Below are positions 8,957 through 13,393 of a stretch of 13,393 nt of DNA, piece by piece (position 1 is the first letter of the stretch; each line of letters opens with the position of its first letter). The stretch is from NCBI GenBank assembly GCA_000827495.1, contig KN817798.1, forward strand, positions 1 to 13,393, given 5' to 3'. This DNA is from Hypholoma sublateritium FD-334 SS-4. Lineage: Eukaryota > Basidiomycota > Agaricomycetes > Agaricales > Strophariaceae. The notes beneath the pieces were generated by a model. The model was not told the DNA's origin, searched no databases, and saw nothing but the letters and a program-made list of their open reading frames with translations. Both the position numbers and the translations under genes were made by a program.

Positions 8957-9452
8957 CGCGAGAGGGCGGCTACACCGAACAGGCGCTCGCTACTCGCTAC
9001 GGGATCGGTGCACCGTGTCCGCCAAACGGCCAGCGATGGGTTCGTCGTGTGCGATATTATGGGATAAGCTTTGGTATGTTTTTCTTGTCAGATGTCTTAT
9101 TGAGGTCTAACGTTACTGCAGCGCCGTTTCANACTGGCGATACTTCNCTGCGGCCTTCTCTCTGGCGTACNTAACACGNACNTCGGAACCCGTCTCCNTA
9201 CTGTCTGTACAAGAAGAAGCCTGTCTGGAATACGCACTTCCTTCTGTGCGCTCACTCAAACATACCACTGAATTTCAGTGCATCAACCCGTTCTCGGGGT
9301 CTGCATGTCCTCCATGCTGCGTCGCAGGCTNTCTGCACGATCCGTGAGCCCGCAGCGTAGAAATACGTGACGGTTCTCNGNATNTGNGCTTGCTACGAGG
9401 TACNGCAGACCGAAGACCGCGACGTCAGTNTTGACGTTTCTACGGTCCACCT
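8957..9452. other. Low-quality stretch without recognisable gene
   Basis: Thirteen ambiguous bases between 9132 and 9430 (9132, 9147, 9171, 9179, 9182, 9198, 9331, 9379, 9381, 9384, 9387, 9404, 9430). No ORF, RNA gene or repeat can be supported. Confidence 0.6.
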
Positions 9453-9851
9453 ATGCATCGCTTGGAGGATCGAACGACTTTGTGTTCTGGCGCTAGTGTG
9501 TGTCATCCAACGTCCGTGTACTCGATGCCGCGGACAGATCGGATGACGCAGAGTGGCTCGGAAATCTGTGCAAATGACCTACTTCGTTTACAGATTGCGT
9601 CTTCGATTTGTCGAAGCTGCGTTCGACGGATAACTGCATCTCCTCTCTTGCAACCGGCCACGTTTCTTCCGCATATTCTGTTGTCGGCGCACTTGTGTGT
9701 ATGCGACAGACTGCCCCGAGCGGCTACCCTCTTTACCTGCGCGTGTTCACTTCCGGCAGTTGAGTACGATATGTTTGAATCTCAAAATCAAAGAACATTA
9801 TGTAGGGGCAAAAGAGCTAATTATTCGAGTACACTAGTACATAGGGACTAA
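9453..9851 (+). CDS. Cys-rich hypothetical ORF (132 aa)
   Basis: ATG at 9453 (MHRLEDRTTLCSGASVCHPT) to TAA at 9849-9851. It carries ten or more cysteines, with a cluster including ICRSC at about residues 52-56 and CVCDRL/CACSL between residues 80 and 100, but they form no zinc-finger or knottin spacing that I recognise. There is no signal peptide at the N-terminus; a hydrophobic stretch (FLPHILLSAHLCVC) lies in the middle. The final third (after VEYDMFESQNQ) is in a more AT-rich stretch. It starts only 23 bases after the last ambiguous base, so an upstream exon could be hidden. No promoter or splice signal supports it. Confidence 0.2.
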   Translation: MHRLEDRTTLCSGASVCHPTSVYSMPRTDRMTQSGSEICANDLLRLQIASSICRSCVRRITASPLLQPATFLPHILLSAHLCVCDRLPRAATLFTCACSLPAVEYDMFESQNQRTLCRGKRANYSSTLVHRD

Positions 9852-10249
9852 TACTAATATTTATGACGTTAACCAATTTGTACGTGTATGAAGACCACGG
9901 AGGACCATCACATCACTACCCTACGACGGGGTAGAACGTAACGGAAGCGACAGGCGGCGGCAAGTGACGCCAGTCGCACAGGTAATTGCAGTCGATGTTC
10001 ACAGAGCGGATGAGTTGGCGATGTCTGTAAAGTATAAGTACATATCGCAGAGGACTATCACGCAACGCACCGGTAGGAACCCCGTCTCATCCATTCTTCC
10101 TCTATCGTCGAGATCCAGGTGAGAGCGAGATCCAGGTGAGAGGAAGGGCTGGCATCGGTTCGTCGGCGGCGGGTCGCAAGTTGGCCCGAGTGAGGACTGC
10201 CGCACGGATCGCGGCCCATGCTATTTGACTCAGAGCTGTCTTTGCTGGT
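9852..10249. other. Intergenic stretch without recognisable gene
   Basis: No supported ORF or RNA gene. It contains the short tandem repeat listed at 10109-10142. A minus-strand frame of 68 codons (10205-9999) has no recognisable motif. Confidence 0.35.
10109..10142 (+). repeat. Two perfect copies of a 17-bp unit
   Basis: The unit CGAGATCCAGGTGAGAG occurs at 10109-10125 and again at 10126-10142 with no mismatch. Each copy contains CCAG|GTGAG, which matches a strong 5' splice donor, so on the plus strand this would be a tandem donor 17 nt apart. No gene is recognised around it. Confidence 0.85.
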
Positions 10250-10673
10250 TCAATGGCGCTGTCAGGTCAGGCAGATAGCAGTACACTTTCATTGGGCAAT
10301 TACCTGTCTTTTTGGAAACATGAAGATCGGCCTCGCGAGAAGTTGTCGTCTGGATCCACGATTCATTCGGTGGCCTGTAAGATTGGGAAGGGTTTTCACA
10401 TGGGGTATCAATATACGACGTCGCCAACTCGTAGTAGACGAGGGCCGGGATGTGTGATGGGCAGAGCGACCGGTCGCAGCGGCGTCGTAATTTGGCTAAT
10501 GGCCAATAATCACTTGGTATTCAGACGGGGATAGCAGAGTTTGATACGCACCTGGACAATGTCCATGATTGCAAGTAGTCCAGCTGTCGCGACGAATACT
10601 GGAAGGTAGCGCCCATCTTGATGGGGCCCATTAGCTACGCGGCGGGAGCCAAGAGCGCGAGAGGGAGAGAACC
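10250..10673 (-). CDS. Candidate spliced fragment with a hydrophobic segment
   Basis: On the minus strand a frame open from about 10673 reads through LPVFVATAGLLAIMDIVQ and meets a CAG|GTGCGT donor at 10551. A 56-nt intron (10551-10496, ending CCATTAG) joins it in phase 0 to 10495-10304, a basic segment ending FMFPKRQ. That meets a CAG|GTAATT donor, and a 45-nt intron (10303-10259) with a CCTGAC branch motif leads to a stop at 10252-10250. There is no ATG at the left of the frame, so an upstream exon is required. The hydrophobic stretch could be a membrane helix. Both other frames across 10560-10650 also look protein-like, so confidence is low and no function is proposed. Confidence 0.18.
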
Positions 10674-10690
10674 ATCAACTGTACGATGGA

Positions 10691-10867
10691 TTAGACGGCT
10701 ACGGGAGGGGCACGACGATACGGGAGAGGAGGTGATCGAAGACCAGAATGACGGGGAACTTTGCAGATGTGCCAGGGCCTATAGATTAGTGAAAAGGCGC
10801 CGGTACCATGGACAACATCTGCGTAAAAGTTGTGAGCAAAGACATACTGAGCGTTCTTGCTAGGCAT
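10691..10867 (-). CDS. Small aromatic-rich ORF (58 aa) divergent from the NLR gene
   Basis: ATG at 10867 (MPSKNAQYVFAHNFYADVVH) to TAA at 10693-10691, 58 residues, no introns assumed. The N-terminal half is rich in aromatic and small residues (GTGAFSLIYRPWHICK); the C-terminal quarter is Pro/Arg-rich (RSPPLPYRRAPPVAV). It points away from the NLR start at 11110, so about 240 bp between the two would be a shared divergent promoter region if it is expressed. No family is recognised. Alternative splicing of this strand is imaginable, for example a GTATCG donor with a CTAAT branch and CGTACAG acceptor near 10718-10676, but it ends in a stop soon after. Confidence 0.2.
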   Translation of the reverse strand: MPSKNAQYVFAHNFYADVVHGTGAFSLIYRPWHICKVPRHSGLRSPPLPYRRAPPVAV

Positions 10868-10972
10868 TAGGCGCGACTATGACGGCTCTTTGAATGGGGC
10901 CGCGATGCAAGTAAGGCCGGGGTGGGACCGCGGGATGCGTGGACCACGGAGGCATCTGTCAACCTTGGGAAT

Positions 10973-11005
10973 ACTTGTACCCAACTTGCACCCAACTTGC
11001 ACCGC
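10973..11005 (+). repeat. Three-copy 11-bp direct repeat upstream of the NLR start
   Basis: The unit ACTTGCACCCA occurs three times in tandem: 10973-10983 (one mismatch, ACTTGTACCCA), 10984-10994 (exact) and 10995-11005 (last two bases differ). It ends 104 bases before the NLR start codon, so it lies in the promoter or 5' leader. It could be a cluster of binding sites or a simple slippage product; the sequence alone cannot tell. Confidence 0.8.
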
Positions 11006-11109
11006 TGCTGTACCGCATAGCCTCATTGCTCTTTGCTTTCTGACTCTCATCGTCGTCCATCGATAAGCGCATCCTAGCTCATCTCTCCGCCTCACCGCAC
11101 ATTCACAAC
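11006..11109 (+). promoter_or_regulatory. Pyrimidine-rich 5' leader/promoter of the NLR gene
   Basis: The sequence between the 11-bp repeat and the start codon is rich in C and T (CTCATTGCTCTTTGCTTTCT; CTCATCTCTCCGCCTCACC), as is common around transcription starts and 5' leaders of basidiomycete genes. No clear TATA box is seen. An in-frame TGA at 11041-11043 and the absence of any ATG between it and 11110 make 11110 the natural start (context TTCACAACATGACC). Confidence 0.5.
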
Positions 11110-13393
11110 ATGACCGACAACTCTCAGACCGCTCCTGCCGCTGCTGGCCTTGATCTGATGTTACCGCACGACAGGGATGCTCCCGAGATTGGCAATGCTC
11201 TCGCTGTAATCCTTCACGTACCTTTCGCTGCTGTGCACCCCGCNATGGCATTGACGGCCACTGCTCATATGGCCAGAATGCCTNTACCTGGAACTGGAGA
11301 TCTTACTAACCTCATGACTGGCTTGAGAATTCTCTTAGCTTTGGGAGATGGAATTCCAGGACATCCGTGGATCAAAGGATCAGCTGGAATTGCACTGGAA
11401 ATTGTGACTGCTATTGCTGTAAGTTTAATTATTTGCATTTTTAGCTTTGGGTTAAATTTGTTAATTTGCTACTGTATAGACTATTCAATCCAACAAAGAA
11501 ACTTATCAACAAGTTGCTCGGCAAGTTTATGAAGTTATGTATATTATTGGCCAAGGTGTCAGAGAGGGAAAGTCTGGTAATATTCAAAAATATGCTCTGG
11601 ACTTTCAGAAGCAAGTATTTTGATTTTCAAATGATTTTAGTACTAATTTTTGAAAGCAGATATCTGAATACTATGATGGATAATATCAAATTTTTTGCTT
11701 CAAAGAAAAAATATTATCAATTCATGCACAGGGAAGATATTAAACAACAATTAACAAATATCAAAAATTCTTTGAATGATTATAAAACAAATTTCACAGT
11801 AAGTATATTTATATCATATCTTTATTATATAAGTAATATTTTATTTAGATTCAACTCCAAATTCATATGGCAAATCAAATTGAAGAAATTCATAATATAG
11901 TACATGTAAGGAAAATAATTATAATTATATATTTGATTTATTTATTCAATTTTGCAGAATCAATTCATTCCACAACCACAGTCAAGGTACTTTGTATACT
12001 TCATTTTGCATATTTACACTATATTTAACTGTTAAATTTTAGCATTAGCTGGAAGATTTCTGCTGTTCATCCAGCTATGCCAACTGTTTTTGTAGGCCGA
12101 GATATATTGCTTGCTGATGGAGTAGAGTATATTTTATCCACCACAGCTGCTTGGATTGCCATTCTGGGTTATGGTGGTATAGGCAAAACTACCCTTGCCT
12201 TGGCTATATTGAACCATGAAAGGATCAAAACATCCTTTGGAAATCATTGCCATTTTGTGTCTTGTGATGTTTTGAAAACAGAACAAGATTTAATAATGGC
12301 TGTTCTTCAAATTATGGAATCAAAAAATCTGGCAAAACAAGATATTTTATCTTGGCTAAAGACTACTCTTCAGCAAGCTGGAAGAATGCTTTTGGTTTTT
12401 GATAATTTTGAAACTTTGTGGGCCGGAGAAGCTTCACGCAGTGATATTCAACAAGTTCTTGAAATATTTGCTTCCATAACAAATGTTTCAATCATTATAA
12501 CTATGCGAGGCAACAATGCACCAAAAATATATGGAACCGCAAAGCCAATTAAAGAGTTGCCTCCAAATGGTTTAAATTCATTGTCTGCATCTGCTGCTCA
12601 GGCAATGTATTTTGGACTGGCCAATAAAACAATTATTGCATATAATGATGTTAATCTGAAAGCTTTAAACAAACTGCTTGATGAAGTAGATTACATTCCT
12701 CTTGCTATTTTGTTGCTTGCAGCCCAAGATAAACATTACACACCAGCTCAATTATACCAAAGATGGTTACGGACCAAAACAAATCTATTAACTCAACCAG
12801 GATCCAAAGCTGATAAAAGTACAAGTATACACAAATCTATTGACTTGTCACTAAATTCTCAAGCTATGGAAAAATATTTAGATGCAAAAAGACTACTTTG
12901 CCTTCTTGCTATTTTGCCTGAAGGTATAGCAAATTGGAAAAGCAATTTGGCTATTATTACCTCTGGTTTTGAAGATCCAGAAAGGGCAGCAGATGTATTG
13001 TTATCCACATCTCTTGCTTTTGAAACTGTACAGGGTACATTGTCAATTTTGTCACCTACCAGGCTTTATATTGCATCTAAACTATTCAACAATAATAATC
13101 AACTTGATTCTGATATCAAAAATATTACAGACTTTATTATGGATCCAGCAGACACCAGTACAGCAAGGCTTTTACTGGTTGGAGTACAAAATATAGCAAC
13201 AATATTTGAACAAATACTCAAACAAGTTACATCTGCAGAAATACTTGAAAATGGTTTAAAATGCTCTATGAAATTGTTTTTTGATGACAAATTCAGCACC
13301 TCTATTGTTGAAATTTTGCTTTTACATTGCAAAGATGGTGCTAAACCTGTATTAAGAGGAGATATTTTTGCTCACCATGGAGAAATATTATAT
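11110..13393 (+). CDS. NLR/STAND receptor: MLKL/HeLo-like region plus NB-ARC NTPase, 3' partial
   Basis: An intracellular signalling NTPase of the STAND class. In fungi such proteins are linked to non-self recognition and regulated cell death; the ligand here is unknown. Inferred exons: 11110-11418, 11480-11610, 11660-11798, 11849-11905, 11958-11986 and 12043-13393 (edge), 672 codons so far, in phase throughout. Residues about 63-215 form a helical region with the IPGHPWIKGSAGIALEIV and SNKETYQQVARQVYE patterns of fungal MLKL-like N-domains. The linker carries the usual FVGRD (238-242). Then Walker A GYGGIGKTT (264-272), Walker B MLLVFDNFE (337-345, D342), an RNBS-B/sensor-like VSIIITMRG (370-378), a GLPLA-equivalent DYIPLAI (438-444), the SIHKSIDLSLNSQAM block (483-497) and a winged-helix-like LLCLLAILPEG. 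C-terminal repeats, expected to be TPR, WD40 or ankyrin, lie beyond the window. Residues 1-60 are an unexplained Ala/Pro-rich extension. Ambiguous bases fall in codons 45 (Ala regardless) and 59 (Ile, Leu or Val). The exons are much more AT-rich than the upstream region. Confidence 0.9.
11611..11659 (+). other. Intron 2 of the NLR gene, inferred GC-AG type
   Basis: The donor reads CAGAA|GCAAGT, the form that GC-AG introns take, followed by a TACTAAT branch site at 11641-11647 and a GCAG acceptor at 11656-11659; length 49 nt. This is the only split found that keeps the helical domain in frame (DFQ-K-YLNTMMDNIKFFA). The nearby GT donor (GTATTT at 11615) with the same acceptor leads to a stop eight codons later. 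The other four introns (11419-11479, 11799-11848, 11906-11957, 11987-12042; 61, 50, 52 and 56 nt) are GT-AG with GTAAGT, GTAAGT, GTAAGG and GTACTT donors. Confidence 0.75.

Noticed and set aside
10877..11251. 124-codon minus-strand ORF over the NLR leader and first exon
   Set aside because: Lies antisense to the well-supported NLR start, starts at an ambiguous region and has no recognisable domain; a shadow frame.
11466..11900. 144-codon plus-strand ORF across NLR introns 1-3
   Set aside because: Composed of intron and out-of-frame exon sequence; the spliced reading gives the conserved MLKL-like and NB-ARC order instead.
13099..13332. 77-codon minus-strand ORF within the last NLR exon
   Set aside because: Antisense to conserved coding sequence; a shadow frame.

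Overview
The window looks like nuclear DNA from a filamentous fungus, most likely a basidiomycete (Agaricomycetes-like). The basis is the one gene I can identify with confidence: an intron-rich NLR/STAND receptor from 11110 to the right edge. It combines an N-terminal MLKL/HeLo-like helical region with an NB-ARC-type NTPase and has five introns of 49-61 nt, an architecture typical of agaricomycete NLR families. No rRNA, tRNA, CRISPR array, telomere repeat or intact transposase/reverse transcriptase was recognised.

Layout. 1-600 is AT-rich and has only a short minus-strand ORF (161-343). About 620-1420 is an extremely GC-rich island (one counted line, 901-960, is 46/60 G+C) with a low-complexity 194-codon ORF (799-1383). 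1420-3320 holds two candidate small spliced genes, one on + (2086-2413) and one on - (3318-2748), inferred only from start context and splice signals. 3320-5850 has only short or chance-length ORFs. 5848-6156 carries a minus-strand single-exon candidate. 6590-9430 is of poor assembly quality: 24 of the 26 ambiguous bases lie there, together with a perfect 95-bp duplication joined by one N. 9450-10870 has weak ORFs on both strands. 10900-11109 is the probable 5' region of the NLR gene, with a three-copy 11-bp repeat and a pyrimidine-rich leader.

The first 11 kb is best read as mostly non-coding or decayed sequence. The longest stop-free stretches (about 195-210 codons) are about what chance gives in GC-rich DNA of this size, so every gene call left of 11110 is low confidence. 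The NLR stands out on every count: family motifs, conserved splice sites in phase, a clean start after an in-frame stop, and a strongly AT-rich composition (27-42% G+C in two counted exon lines). It runs off the right edge, so its C-terminal sensor repeats are not in the window. No co-operating partner genes could be recognised.
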